Positions 8,917 to 17,719 of a stretch of DNA of 64,000 nt are shown here, in pieces. Within the stretch, counting starts at the first letter, position 1, and each line of letters opens with the position of its first letter. The translations under genes were made by a program, and so were the position numbers. Under the pieces are notes generated by a model. That model made no database searches. It saw nothing but the letters and a program-made list of their open reading frames with translations, and was not told the DNA's origin. The stretch is from Deltaproteobacteria bacterium (GTDB taxonomy: Bacteria > Desulfobacterota > Desulfobacteria > Desulfobacterales > Desulfosarcinaceae), in the NCBI GenBank assembly GCA_021824175.1, contig JAKALP010000016.1:1-64000 (forward strand). The letters run 5' to 3'.

Positions 8917-10614
8917 TTATTTTTGTCTCTTCTTCTCTTCTTCCGCGCGCAACTCCTTGCGCAAGATTTTGCCCACGTTGGTCTTTGGGAGCTCCTTGCG
9001 GAATTCGATCTCCGTAGGCCATTTGTACTTGGCCAGTTTGTCGGCGCAGTAGGCGATCATTTCTTCCTGGGTGGCGGTTTCGCCTTGACGAAGAACAATA
9101 AACACTTTGACGGTCTCGCCGCGGGTGGGGTGAGGGATGCCGATGGCCGTGGCTTCGGCCACTTTGGGATGCTCGTAGTAGATCTCTTCAATGTCGCGTG
9201 GGTAGATATTATAGCCGCCGGAGATCACCATGTCCTTCTTGCGGTCGATGATATAGAAGTATCCATCGTCGTCCATTTTGGCGATATCGCCGGTATGCAG
9301 CCAACCGTCTGCCAGGGTTTCGGCCGTGGCTTCGGGGCGGTTGAGGTAGCCTTTCATCACCTGGGGGCCGCGGATCAGCAGTTCACCGGATTCACCCACG
9401 GGCACATCCGTTTTGCCATCGTTGAGATCCACGATGCGGCATTCGGTATCGCAGATGGGCACGCCGATGCTGCCCACCTTGCGCAGGCTGCCTTCACCGC
9501 ACGGATTGACATGGGTGGTGGGTGAGCTCTCGGTCAAGCCAAAACCTTCCACGATAATGCCCTTGGTGCGTGTCTCGAACTCCTTGATTACTTCCACCGG
9601 CAACGGCGCACTGCCGGAAAACATATTGTCTATGGAGCTCATATCAATACTGCCGGCCTCGGGGTGCTGTAAAATGCCTATGTACATGGTGGGCACCAGG
9701 GCCGCGAAGGTAGGTTTGGTCTTCTTGATGGCCTCGATAAGCTGGTCGGGCTGAGGCTTGGGGATCAAGATGATGGTCCAACCATAGTAGATGGCCATGT
9801 TCATCACGCTGCTCAGGCCGAAGACATGGAAGAACGGCAAGGCGCCCAAGGCCACATTATTGTGATCCACATGGGGAAACCAGGCGGCCACCTGCTGGAC
9901 CTGTTTGCTCAAGTTGCCATGGGTTAAAATGGCCCCTTTGCTCACGCCCGTGGTGCCGCCGGTGTACTGGTACATGGCCACATCGTCGAAGGTCAGGGTT
10001 GCCTTGGGCGGGTTGGGCGCGGTTTTGGCAATCAGATCTTTCCATCGGTAGAGATCTTCGGCCGGCGCCACATCCGCGGCTAAACCCTTTTTTTTGCCCA
10101 CCAGCGGGAAGAGTAGATTTTTTGGAAATGGTAGATAATCGCCAATGCTGGTGTAGACAATTTGCTTTACCTTGGTTTTGGGGCGCAGGGCCACCATGCG
10201 TTTGACCAGCAGATCCACGGTGATCAGCACTTTAGAACCGGAGTCGTTGAGTTGATGGTTCAATTCACGATCGGAGTACAGAGGATTGTTCATCACCGCG
10301 ATGGCTCCCAGGCGCTCGATGGCATAATAGGCCGCCACGCAAGGAATCACATTGGGCAGCAAAATGGCCACGGCATCGCCCTTGCGCACCCCAAAATTGT
10401 GCAGGCAGGTGGCAAAACGATCCACCATGTTTTTGAGATGGGCAAAGCTGAGTTTGTACCCCTGGAAATCCAGGGCTGCTTTGTTGGGAAAACGGCTTGC
10501 GGTTCTGTCCAGGAAATCCGGTAGGCACATGTTTTCGTATTTGGGCTTTTCGGGGACACCAGGCTGGTAATGCTTAAGCCATGGTTTGTTCTGGTAGGTC
10601 ACTTGCGCGGTCAC
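8917..10614 (-). CDS. long-chain fatty acid-CoA ligase (FadD-like)
   Basis: A 565-residue AMP-forming acyl-CoA ligase activating fatty acids to acyl-CoA with ATP. The P-loop [12 protein letters not shown] lies at about 217-228. The A5 region reads [10 protein letters not shown], and the hinge [26 protein letters not shown]-type segment and GKILRKEL C-terminal lysine motif are both present. A GTG at 10620 overlaps the AGGAGG site, so the GTG at 10614 is preferred. It feeds substrate to the convergent acyl-CoA dehydrogenase and the downstream ETF system. Confidence 0.9.
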   Translation of the reverse strand: [565 protein letters not shown]

Positions 10615-10784
10615 GGGCACCTCCTGTTCCTCTTTGGATAGTGGGGGGCTAATAAACGGTTAAGTGTTCCTGTTCTTAATTCTTAGGAGAATGGCAATTT
10701 ACTCATTTTTTTAGCGGCGATACCTTGGTTCGTCAAGCAATATTCGCGGCTATTGAGCGTGGCTGCTCAATGAAAGAAGGGTGG

Positions 10785-10848
10785 ATAGCGGCAAATTGTA
10801 AATCTTGGAAATACTTCAGTCCGTCTCCAAAAATAAATTTGCCGCTAT
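10785..10848. repeat. palindromic repeat element, inner part only (copy 2)
   Basis: A perfect 13-base inverted repeat ATAGCGGCAAATT / AATTTGCCGCTAT encloses GGAAATACTTCAGTCCGTCTCC. That loop is closely similar to the loop GAAATACTTTAGTATGTCTGCGG of the element at 16246-16383. The outer arms of that element are not evident here. Confidence 0.65.
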
Positions 10849-11438
10849 AGCCTCATCCCGCTGATTTCTATCGGAAGGCTTTGCCCCAACATCCTTTCGC
10901 TAAAATGATTTGTAAAAGGAATGCTTATCAATTTGGTTTTTTGGAACAGAAGTCATTGGCGCCATGTCTATTTCCATCAGCGACCATCGCCCGCCATGCC
11001 ATTTGCTATTTTTTGCAAAGGAGGGTTCATATTTGTTATACCGGCAAGCGCTCCGTCAGTCATAGAAGCATAATTTGCTCACTTCAAATGTGATCTGGTT
11101 TGGGAGGGAGATGTAACTAAACGCAATCATTAGGTTCCTGACATAATGGTCACCCATTGCCCTCAAGCACCGGCCCTGGTACTTTCACGAGTTCCATGGC
11201 GTGATTTCTGCGTAAAATCTTCGGGTATTTTTTAAGTATAAATTTATATTCGAAACAAGTGGGCAAGATGCGCAAATTGATGCGCTAAACGCAGTTTTAG
11301 TCAAAGGGTTGCGGCAATGCATCGAAAAATTCCAGCCATCTAAATGGCAGCACTCAAGCCGGACGTTCCGACGTTTATCCCTACCTTTTTGAACGTATAT
11401 CCGTTAAAGGAAGATTGCCTAATACAAGCTTTTTTTGC
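10849..11438. other. gene-free stretch upstream of the etf operon
   Basis: Nearly 600 bases without a supportable gene; an open frame at 10881-11093 has no ribosome site and an odd composition. A 12-base palindrome TATAAATTTATA lies at about 11238-11249. Earlier, at about 10752-10771, ATTGAGC-N6-GCTCAAT forms a small hairpin. No function was recognised. Confidence 0.5.
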
Positions 11439-11483
11439 TTGACAGCAAAGGCCGGGTTCGGTAGTTGAATGAGTCTTCATTCA
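11439..11483 (+). promoter_or_regulatory. promoter and TetR-type operator of the etf operon
   Basis: A -35 TTGACA (11439-11444) is followed 17 bases later by a weak -10 position. The perfect-armed palindrome TGAATGA-GTCT-TCATTCA (11466-11483) covers it. Arms and 4-base spacer match the palindrome on the tetR promoter at 6310-6327, so both are likely bound by the same repressor. Confidence 0.75.
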
Positions 11484-11522
11484 GTAGGATCAACAGGCAA
11501 TTGTGAAGGAGAAGAAGCGAAC

Positions 11523-13574
11523 ATGGAATTTGCATTAAACCCACCTGCCAGCAACTGGTTTTTGTTCATTCCCGCCTGGCTCATTTACACTCTGATTCCC
11601 GTAGCCGGTATCACCTTTTTTATCTATGAAATCGTGATGCGCCTCAAGCCCATGGTTTTGGCCCAGCCGGATAAACCCATTGCCGAGCTGCCGGAACGTG
11701 TTATTAATGTGATCAAGATCTGGTTGCTACAGTGGCGCCATCCGCGTTACATGCTGGCCGGCGTGGTGCACATTCTGCTCTTCGCCGGCTTTTTGATTCT
11801 GGGTCTGCGCTCCACTGAGCTGATGTTCGTGGGCATTAAGTCCGGTTTTACCTTCCCGGGCATGGGTGGCACCCTTGGCGCCATCTATGGCGTGATCCGC
11901 TCCTACGCTGCCACCTGGGTTCTGGTAGTGGCGTTAATTGCCATTTACCGCCGCGTGGTCTCCAAACCGGCCCGCTACGCCGTGCCGGCCAAATATGGCA
12001 AGCCCCATACCACGGAGGCCGTATTCGTATTGTGCATGATCTGCACACTGGTGCTGGCCGAAGGTTTTTTTGAGGGCAGCCTGGTGGCGGCCCAGAAACA
12101 GCAAGGCCTGGAAGCCCACACCCTGGCACCCCTGACCTTGGCCTGGTTTGCCAGTCTGTTCCTGAGCATGGCCGGCAAAGGCACCTTGCAATTTGTCCAT
12201 TCCGCCTCTTACTTCATTCACGATGTGACCTTCTTCACCTTTTTGTGCTTCCTGCCCTTGGGCAAACACTTCCATGTGGTCACCTCGTTGTTCAACGTCT
12301 TCTTGATGCGCACCCGTCGCGGCAACATCAAGCCGGTGCGTTATGGTGTCACCAATGACCAGCTCGACAGCATCGACTCCTTCGGCGTTAAAAACCTGGA
12401 AGATTTCACCTGGCGCCATATTCTGCACTTTTACTCCTGCGTGGACTGCGGCCGCTGCTCGGACAACTGCCCGGCCAATGCCGTGGGGCGTCCGTTATCG
12501 CCGCGCTTTATCTCCATCAAAGGCCGCAACCTGGTCTACGCCAGACATCCCCTGTTGGGCGAGCCCAAAGTCGAAGCCCAGCCCCTGATCGGCACGACCT
12601 ATGAAGAAGATGAAATCTGGTCCTGCACCACCTGCGGCGCCTGCGAGCAGGAGTGTCCGGTGGGCATCGAATACATCGACAAGATCGTGGATATGCGCCG
12701 TGGCATGGTGGATGAAGGCATGGTGCCCCAATCCCTGCAAAAGCCGCTCAGCGCCATTGAGAAGCGCGGCAACCCCTGGGGCAAGATGGAGAAGAAGCGC
12801 TCCGAATGGGCCAAGGATCTGGAAGTGAAGGAACTGCCCGATGAAGAAGCTGAAATGCTTTACTTCGTGGACAGCATCTCTTCTTTTGACGATCGCATGC
12901 AGAACATCGCCAAAGCCACGGCCAAGCTGATCAAGAGCACGGGCGCGGATTTCGGCATCCTGGGTAAAGATGAGAAAGACAGCGGCCATGAAGTACGCCG
13001 CTTCGGCGAAGAGATGCTCTTCCAGTCCTTGCGCGAGCACAACACCGAGATGATCAAAGAGAGCAAGGTGACCAGGATCGTCACCGCCGACCCCCATGCC
13101 TTCAATGCCCTGAAAAACGACTACGAAGATCTGCCGCCGGTTGAGCACATCAGCCAGTACCTGGTGGCCCAGCACCGCAAGGGCAATCTGCAGCTCAAAG
13201 CCAACGGCGACGGACAGAAGGTTTTCACTTATCACGATCCCTGCTATCTCGGGCGTCACAACGCGGTGTACGAAGATCCGCGCCAATTGCTGGATGCCAT
13301 TCCGGGGCTCAAGCGCGTGGACATGCTGCGCAGCCGGGACCGCTCTTTCTGCTGCGGCGGCGGCGGCCTGATGCTCTTCTATGAACCGGAAGAAGAACAG
13401 CGCATGGGCGTCTTGCGCGTGAAGATGGCGGCGGAAGCGGGCGCCAATGTGATTGTGACCGCCTGCCCCTTCTGCCTGGTGAATATGGAAGACGCTATTA
13501 AAGTGGCGGGTTTGGAAGGCAAGATGGAAGCCATTGATCTGTGCGAGCTGGTGGCCAACCATCTGGCGGAGTAG
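11523..13574 (+). CDS. membrane Fe-S oxidoreductase, ETF:(mena)quinone oxidoreductase type (EMO/FadF-like)
   Basis: A 683-residue membrane protein. The N-terminal third has several transmembrane helices of the NarI/heme-b type (from residue 12; conserved His in the helix after WRHPRY). Two 4Fe-4S motifs follow: CVDCGRCSDNCP from Cys306 and CTTCGACEQECP from Cys368. The C-terminal half has an HdrD-type CCG domain: HDPCYLGRHN, CC610-611 and CPFC. Such proteins take electrons from reduced ETF to the quinone pool. It is directly upstream of etfB and etfA, which supports this role. ATG 11523 is chosen because it has GAAGGAG upstream; earlier codons overlap the operator. Confidence 0.9.
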   Translation: MEFALNPPASNWFLFIPAWLIYTLIPVAGITFFIYEIVMRLKPMVLAQPDKPIAELPERVINVIKIWLLQWRHPRYMLAGVVHILLFAGFLILGLRSTELMFVGIKSGFTFPGMGGTLGAIYGVIRSYAATWVLVVALIAIYRRVVSKPARYAVPAKYGKPHTTEAVFVLCMICTLVLAEGFFEGSLVAAQKQQGLEAHTLAPLTLAWFASLFLSMAGKGTLQFVHSASYFIHDVTFFTFLCFLPLGKHFHVVTSLFNVFLMRTRRGNIKPVRYGVTNDQLDSIDSFGVKNLEDFTWRHILHFYSCVDCGRCSDNCPANAVGRPLSPRFISIKGRNLVYARHPLLGEPKVEAQPLIGTTYEEDEIWSCTTCGACEQECPVGIEYIDKIVDMRRGMVDEGMVPQSLQKPLSAIEKRGNPWGKMEKKRSEWAKDLEVKELPDEEAEMLYFVDSISSFDDRMQNIAKATAKLIKSTGADFGILGKDEKDSGHEVRRFGEEMLFQSLREHNTEMIKESKVTRIVTADPHAFNALKNDYEDLPPVEHISQYLVAQHRKGNLQLKANGDGQKVFTYHDPCYLGRHNAVYEDPRQLLDAIPGLKRVDMLRSRDRSFCCGGGGLMLFYEPEEEQRMGVLRVKMAAEAGANVIVTACPFCLVNMEDAIKVAGLEGKMEAIDLCELVANHLAE

Positions 13575-13658
13575 TAAATGAGTGATCACGGATGGCTATG
13601 ACGGCATCAATTTTAATAATGGATTAAGGAACCATATAGCGATCAGGGAGGATTAAAC

Positions 13659-14441
13659 ATGGAGATTCTGGTATGCGTGAAAAGGGTTCCAGACACCGCC
13701 GAGAACGAGATTACGATCAAAGGCGATGGAACCGACATCCAAAGGGATGACCTGGTCTATTCGGTCAACGAATGGGACAACTATGCCACGGAAGAAGCGA
13801 TTCAGATCCGCGATAACGTAGGCGGCACGGTTACGGTGGTAACTGTGGGCGACTCTGAATCCGAAGAAATTCTGCGGCGGCAGATGGCCATGGGCGCGGA
13901 TAACGGTATTTTACTGGCCGACGGCGCCTTTGACGGCTCCGATGCCCGCGGCATCGCCAGCATTCTGGCGGCAGCAGTGAAAAAAGGCAAATACGATCTG
14001 ATCCTTACCGGAGCCCAGGCCGATGACGGCGCGGGCGCCGTGGGCGGCATGCTGGCCGCCATGTTGGATCTGCCTTATGCCTCGCTGGTCAACAAAGTTG
14101 AAGTGGCCGGCAACAAACTCAAGGTGGGCCGTGAGATCGAAGGCGGCAACCAGGAGATGAACGAAATCGATCTGCCCTGCGTGCTCTCCATCCAGACCGG
14201 TATCAATGAGCCCCGTTACGTGGGTATCCGCGGCATCCGCAAGGTGGCCTCGGTGGAGATTCCCACTCATAACGCCGGCGCCCTGGGCGTTTCGGGCGTG
14301 GGCAAGGCCGGAGCTCAGGTCAAACGCGTGGATTACTTCACGCCGCCGGCCGGCAAGGGCGCCGAGATCCTGGAAGGCAGCATGGAAGAAAAGATTGATA
14401 AACTGATCGAACTCTTGAAGGCCAAAGGAGGGTTAAAATAA
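13659..14441 (+). CDS. etfB: electron transfer flavoprotein, beta subunit
   Basis: A 260-residue EtfB. It begins MEILVCVKRVPDT, the usual EtfB start, and has the adenine-nucleotide-binding segment ILTGAQADDGAGAVGGMLA (about 113-131). With EtfA it forms the soluble carrier that accepts electrons from acyl-CoA dehydrogenases. CAGGGAGGA lies upstream of the ATG. Its stop overlaps the start of etfA (TAATG), so the two are translationally coupled. The long linkers of electron-bifurcating ETFs were not specifically checked. Confidence 0.95.
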   Translation: MEILVCVKRVPDTAENEITIKGDGTDIQRDDLVYSVNEWDNYATEEAIQIRDNVGGTVTVVTVGDSESEEILRRQMAMGADNGILLADGAFDGSDARGIASILAAAVKKGKYDLILTGAQADDGAGAVGGMLAAMLDLPYASLVNKVEVAGNKLKVGREIEGGNQEMNEIDLPCVLSIQTGINEPRYVGIRGIRKVASVEIPTHNAGALGVSGVGKAGAQVKRVDYFTPPAGKGAEILEGSMEEKIDKLIELLKAKGGLK

Positions 14442-15406
14442 TGGCTCAGATATTTGCCTATATCGCCCATAAGAACGGCGTGGTGGATGATACCGCCGCT
14501 GAACTGGCCGTGGCGGCAAAGAAGATTGACGCCTCCGCCCAGGTGACGGCCATTGTGACCGGCTCTGGTGCCACTCTGGATGCGGCCTGCCAAGGGGCAG
14601 CCAAGGCTTATGCCCAGGTGTGGAAAATCAACAAACCCGAGCTGGCCTATCCCAATGCTGAAGTGGTGCGCAAGCTTTTGAAAAACATCGTTCCAGCCAG
14701 CAGCATCGTGCTGGTGGCCCATGACACTTTTGGTATGGACCTGGGACCCGGCCTCTCCATTAAAATGGATGCGGCTTATGCTTCGGATGTGGTGGGCATC
14801 GACGGCGCCGACGGCAGCACCCTGAAGATCGTGCGCCAGGAGTTCGCCGGCATGGCCCATGCCCATATGACCGTCAATGCGGCCAAGGGCGCGGTCCTGA
14901 CCCTGCGTCCGGGCTCCTTTCAAGCCGGTGACGCCGCCGGCGGCGCTGGTGCCGTGACCGATAAATCGGGCGACGCCGGCGACTTGGGCGCCAAGCGCAA
15001 GTTCTTGCAGGTCGTGGAAGCCGAGACCGGCGATGTGGACATCACCAAGTCCGACGTGCTGGTCTCCATCGGCCGCGGCATCGAGGATCAGGAAAACATT
15101 GGTCTGGCCGAAGATCTAGCCAAGGCCATGGGCGCGGTGGTGAGCTGCTCTCGTCCCATCGTGGATGCCAAGTGGCTGGAAAAAGCCCGCCAGGTGGGTA
15201 CCTCCGGCAAGACCGTCAAACCCAAAGTATACATGGCGCTGGGCATCAGCGGCTCATTCCAGCACCTGGGCGGCATCAAGGGTTCGCCCTTTATTGTGGC
15301 CGTCAACAAAAACCCCAAGGCCCCCATTTTCCAGGTGGCTGACGTGGGTATCGTGGAAAACATCCTGGAGTTCATCCCGGCCATGACTGAGAAGGTTTCG
15401 GGATAA
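14441..15406 (+). CDS. etfA: electron transfer flavoprotein, alpha subunit
   Basis: A 321-residue EtfA. The C-terminal FAD domain is clear, with SIGRGIEDQEN (about 209), SRPIVDAKW (about 237), GTSGKTVKPKVYMALGISGS and QHLGGI, and NKNPKAPIFQVADVGI near the end. It binds the FAD that shuttles electrons from acyl-CoA dehydrogenase to the membrane oxidoreductase encoded upstream. It is the last gene of the operon, followed by a strong terminator. Confidence 0.95.
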   Translation: MAQIFAYIAHKNGVVDDTAAELAVAAKKIDASAQVTAIVTGSGATLDAACQGAAKAYAQVWKINKPELAYPNAEVVRKLLKNIVPASSIVLVAHDTFGMDLGPGLSIKMDAAYASDVVGIDGADGSTLKIVRQEFAGMAHAHMTVNAAKGAVLTLRPGSFQAGDAAGGAGAVTDKSGDAGDLGAKRKFLQVVEAETGDVDITKSDVLVSIGRGIEDQENIGLAEDLAKAMGAVVSCSRPIVDAKWLEKARQVGTSGKTVKPKVYMALGISGSFQHLGGIKGSPFIVAVNKNPKAPIFQVADVGIVENILEFIPAMTEKVSG

Positions 15407-15431
15407 TCTTCCATTTATTTAGGATAGCGAC

Positions 15432-15480
15432 AGAGCCGGCCGGCAGCCGCGAAAGCGGCAGCCGACCGGCTCTTATTTTG
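15432..15480 (+). terminator. rho-independent terminator of the etf operon
   Basis: A long GC-rich hairpin (AGAGCCGG...CCGGCTCT with a GAAA tetraloop between CCGC and GCGG) followed by TTATTTT. Confidence 0.9.
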
Positions 15481-15512
15481 GGGCAAAGGAGACGTTTTGA
15501 AATCATTTCTTT

Positions 15513-16169
15513 CTAATAGGTCCAACCCAATATGCCCAAGCCAATGACATTGCCGATCACGGCGATGACATAGAGGCTGGAGACGGCCCAAATCCTGGCG
15601 CGCAGGGTATTAAGTCCCAAAACCACGATGATGGCCACAAAGAAGTGAAAATAGCCAAACAGAAAAATCAACCAAACGCCTTTGAAGGAAAGATTCCACC
15701 AGGAGTACTCCCACACCAGCAGCCCGCCCATATTGAGCAGGCACTCCACAAAGACGCAGAAAGCGGAGTAGCTGATGGCCCAGAACCAGCGGTCGGACAG
15801 CCCCAGGATTTTGGTGTCGCGACCGTCCGCCAGAGAGTTGAAGAAAATGATACCGCAGATGGCAAACATGAACATGATTTCGATGTTCCAGCCCACCATG
15901 GTTCGCAGGGCCGTGGGGCCCGGCGCGGTCCACAGGGCCGAGCGCTGGGTTAAATGGAATGCCCAGCCGTTCCACGTTTCATTGATCCAGTCCATGCCGA
16001 AAAGCGTTAATCCGGCCAACACGGCATCCCAATTGCCACTGGCGCGGGCCTTCTTGATTTCAATGGTATAAATGTAAAAAACGATCGCCAGCAGGGGGAT
16101 CACATACCATTGCAAGGTGGACAGATCGCGTAGACCCTCCAAAGCGCGTTGCGAGGCGGCGGTGGGCAT
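15513..16169 (-). CDS. six-helix integral membrane protein, function unknown
   Basis: A 218-residue very hydrophobic protein with about six predicted membrane helices (around residues 18-36, 46-62, 88-112, 125-148, 155-185 and 190-217). Conserved-looking polar residues lie between helices 2 and 3 (GMDWINETWNGWAFHLT). No family was recognised. AAGGAG lies 7 bases before the ATG. It is monocistronic and convergent with the etf operon. A carotenoid-cyclase-like or lipid-modifying integral enzyme is possible, but this is a guess. Confidence 0.75.
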   Translation of the reverse strand: MPTAASQRALEGLRDLSTLQWYVIPLLAIVFYIYTIEIKKARASGNWDAVLAGLTLFGMDWINETWNGWAFHLTQRSALWTAPGPTALRTMVGWNIEIMFMFAICGIIFFNSLADGRDTKILGLSDRWFWAISYSAFCVFVECLLNMGGLLVWEYSWWNLSFKGVWLIFLFGYFHFFVAIIVVLGLNTLRARIWAVSSLYVIAVIGNVIGLGILGWTY

Positions 16170-16245
16170 AGTTCGTCTCCTTTACTAAGAAGGCTCGGGA
16201 TCTTGAAGGTGCTTTGCTGAGGATCTATTGCTGTAGGCTATTACA

Positions 16246-16383
16246 AGCTATCTCAAAATAACCTTTTGGCCCAAACTCTTTGTTGGAGGCAAATTTTAAA
16301 CCCTCGAAATACTTTAGTATGTCTGCGGATTAAAATTTGCCTCCGCCGCGATTTTGGCCCAAAATCTTTATTTTGAGATAGCT
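16246..16383. repeat. nested palindromic repeat element, best-preserved copy
   Basis: A 138-base element with perfect 16-base terminal inverted repeats (AGCTATCTCAAAATAA and its complement). Each arm carries TTTTGGCCCAAA inside. An inner 15-base inverted repeat (GGAGGCAAATTTTAA / TTAAAATTTGCCTCC) surrounds a loop with GAAATACTTTAGTATGTC. Related copies lie at 5932-6096, 10785-10848 and 37150-37177. There is no coding capacity, so it is MITE-like or REP-like. Confidence 0.85.
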
Positions 16384-16601
16384 CGTAGTCATCCAATCCC
16401 ATTTCAGCAGCGAAGGCAATAGTTTTAACAGCGAGTTGTTGCCGTGCCAGTGGGCTCATTGGGGAACAGCGCATTATTTGCTTGAATTGAACGTCGACTT
16501 CTTTTTATAAGGGTAGTTACTGGCGCCAACCGGCACCATCCCCCCGAATACCCCCCGAATTTATATCCGATGACACCAATAGGGCAAAGAGGAGGCATGC
16601 A

Positions 16602-17606
16602 ATGAAGAAGCATTTATCGGGTTTGGCGGCCGTAGCGATGGCTTCGGTGGCGATCGCGATCATGGCATTGGGGTGTGATGGTGGCTCCAGTTCAAGCTCC
16701 AGTTCCAGTTCGAGTACCAGCTCGGGCGGCGCCAGCCTGTCCGGGCTTGGCAACGGCGTCAATCTGCAACCTTCCTATTATAATAGCGGCAATGTGAACA
16801 TGGGCTGGAGCTTAATGAAACAATACAGCGGCATCAAATCAGTGCGCATCGAAATCGAACCCGACCGCGTCAGCCAAGCCGTCACCTGGATCCGCGAGGC
16901 CGACAATAACGGCTATCGCATCATCGCCACCTATCATAAGGCTAATGTCCTGGGGTCGGACAACACATCGGATCTGAACGCCGCGGCCAACTGGTGGCGC
17001 AGCAACTACTCCGTCCTGAGGGGCGGCGGTGAATTCCTGATCAACCTGATGAACGAATGGGGCAGCCACAACCTCAGCGCCGCCGCTTTTGCCTCGGCCT
17101 ACAACAATGCCATCAGCACTGTGCGCCAGGTCTACAGCGGAACCATCATCATCGATATCCCCGGCTGGGGCCAGGAGACCCACATTGCCGCTAACGCCGC
17201 GGCCAGCATCAACGACCGCAATATCGCCTTCTCCGTGCACATCTATCCAGGAGCATGGAATCAGGTCCAAAATCGATATTTAAACACTTCCGACCTGGAT
17301 GTCCTGGGCAATGCCGGCCGGCCGTGCTTGGTCGGCGAGTTTGGCAGCAAAACTTCGGGCAGCGCCGACTGGTCCGCCCTGGTGGATCGGGCCAAGGCCA
17401 AGGGCTGGCCAGTTATGGGCTGGTGTTGGAACGGCGACGGTGGCGAGATGAATATGGTGACCCCCTCCTGGGCCCAGAATGCCACGGCCACCACCTTTTC
17501 AGCCAGCGCCTATATGCCCTCCATCATCAATAAGCTCGGCAGCGGCAGCTCCAGCAGCAGTTCGAGCAGCACCAGCACATCGAGCAGCAGCGGGGGGTGC
17601 AATTAA
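16602..17606 (+). CDS. GH5 beta-mannanase-like lipoprotein with poly-Ser linkers
   Basis: A 334-residue glycoside hydrolase of family 5, most like bacterial mannanases (subfamily 8 pattern). Cys25 in MALGC is a lipobox. A Ser-rich linker (about 29-44) precedes the catalytic domain, and a second poly-Ser/Thr tail ends the protein. Acid/base Glu152 is in LMNEWGS and nucleophile Glu246 in LVGEFGS. FSVHIYPG (about 210-217) and GWCWNGDG match the mannanase active-site strands. It would cleave beta-1,4 mannan or glucan outside the cell. The C-terminal linker leads to no carbohydrate-binding module, as if one were lost. AAGAGGAGG lies before the ATG. Confidence 0.85.
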   Translation: MKKHLSGLAAVAMASVAIAIMALGCDGGSSSSSSSSSSTSSGGASLSGLGNGVNLQPSYYNSGNVNMGWSLMKQYSGIKSVRIEIEPDRVSQAVTWIREADNNGYRIIATYHKANVLGSDNTSDLNAAANWWRSNYSVLRGGGEFLINLMNEWGSHNLSAAAFASAYNNAISTVRQVYSGTIIIDIPGWGQETHIAANAAASINDRNIAFSVHIYPGAWNQVQNRYLNTSDLDVLGNAGRPCLVGEFGSKTSGSADWSALVDRAKAKGWPVMGWCWNGDGGEMNMVTPSWAQNATATTFSASAYMPSIINKLGSGSSSSSSSSTSTSSSSGGCN

Positions 17607-17719
17607 TCCTTTAATCCTTGCCGAATCGTTATTTCGATGGGCATTCCGTCATCACAGAAGTAATTGGGACACCACGCCAACGTTGACGCATTGGCGCGCT
17701 TACCGTAATATCGGCGCCG

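Noticed and set aside
10752-10771. ATTGAGC-N6-GCTCAAT inverted repeat considered as the TetR operator of the acyl-CoA ligase
   Set aside because: Arms differ from TGAATGA-N4-TCATTCA and it is 140 bases upstream of the ligase start.
10881-11093. Short plus-strand frame of 70 codons upstream of the etf operon
   Set aside because: No ribosome site, Cys/His-rich odd composition, and no sign of a fold.
12495-13589. Long minus-strand open frame (364 codons) opposite the EMO gene
   Set aside because: His/Val/Phe-rich translation typical of the antisense of a high-GC gene; no ribosome site; the plus strand has clear Fe-S motifs.
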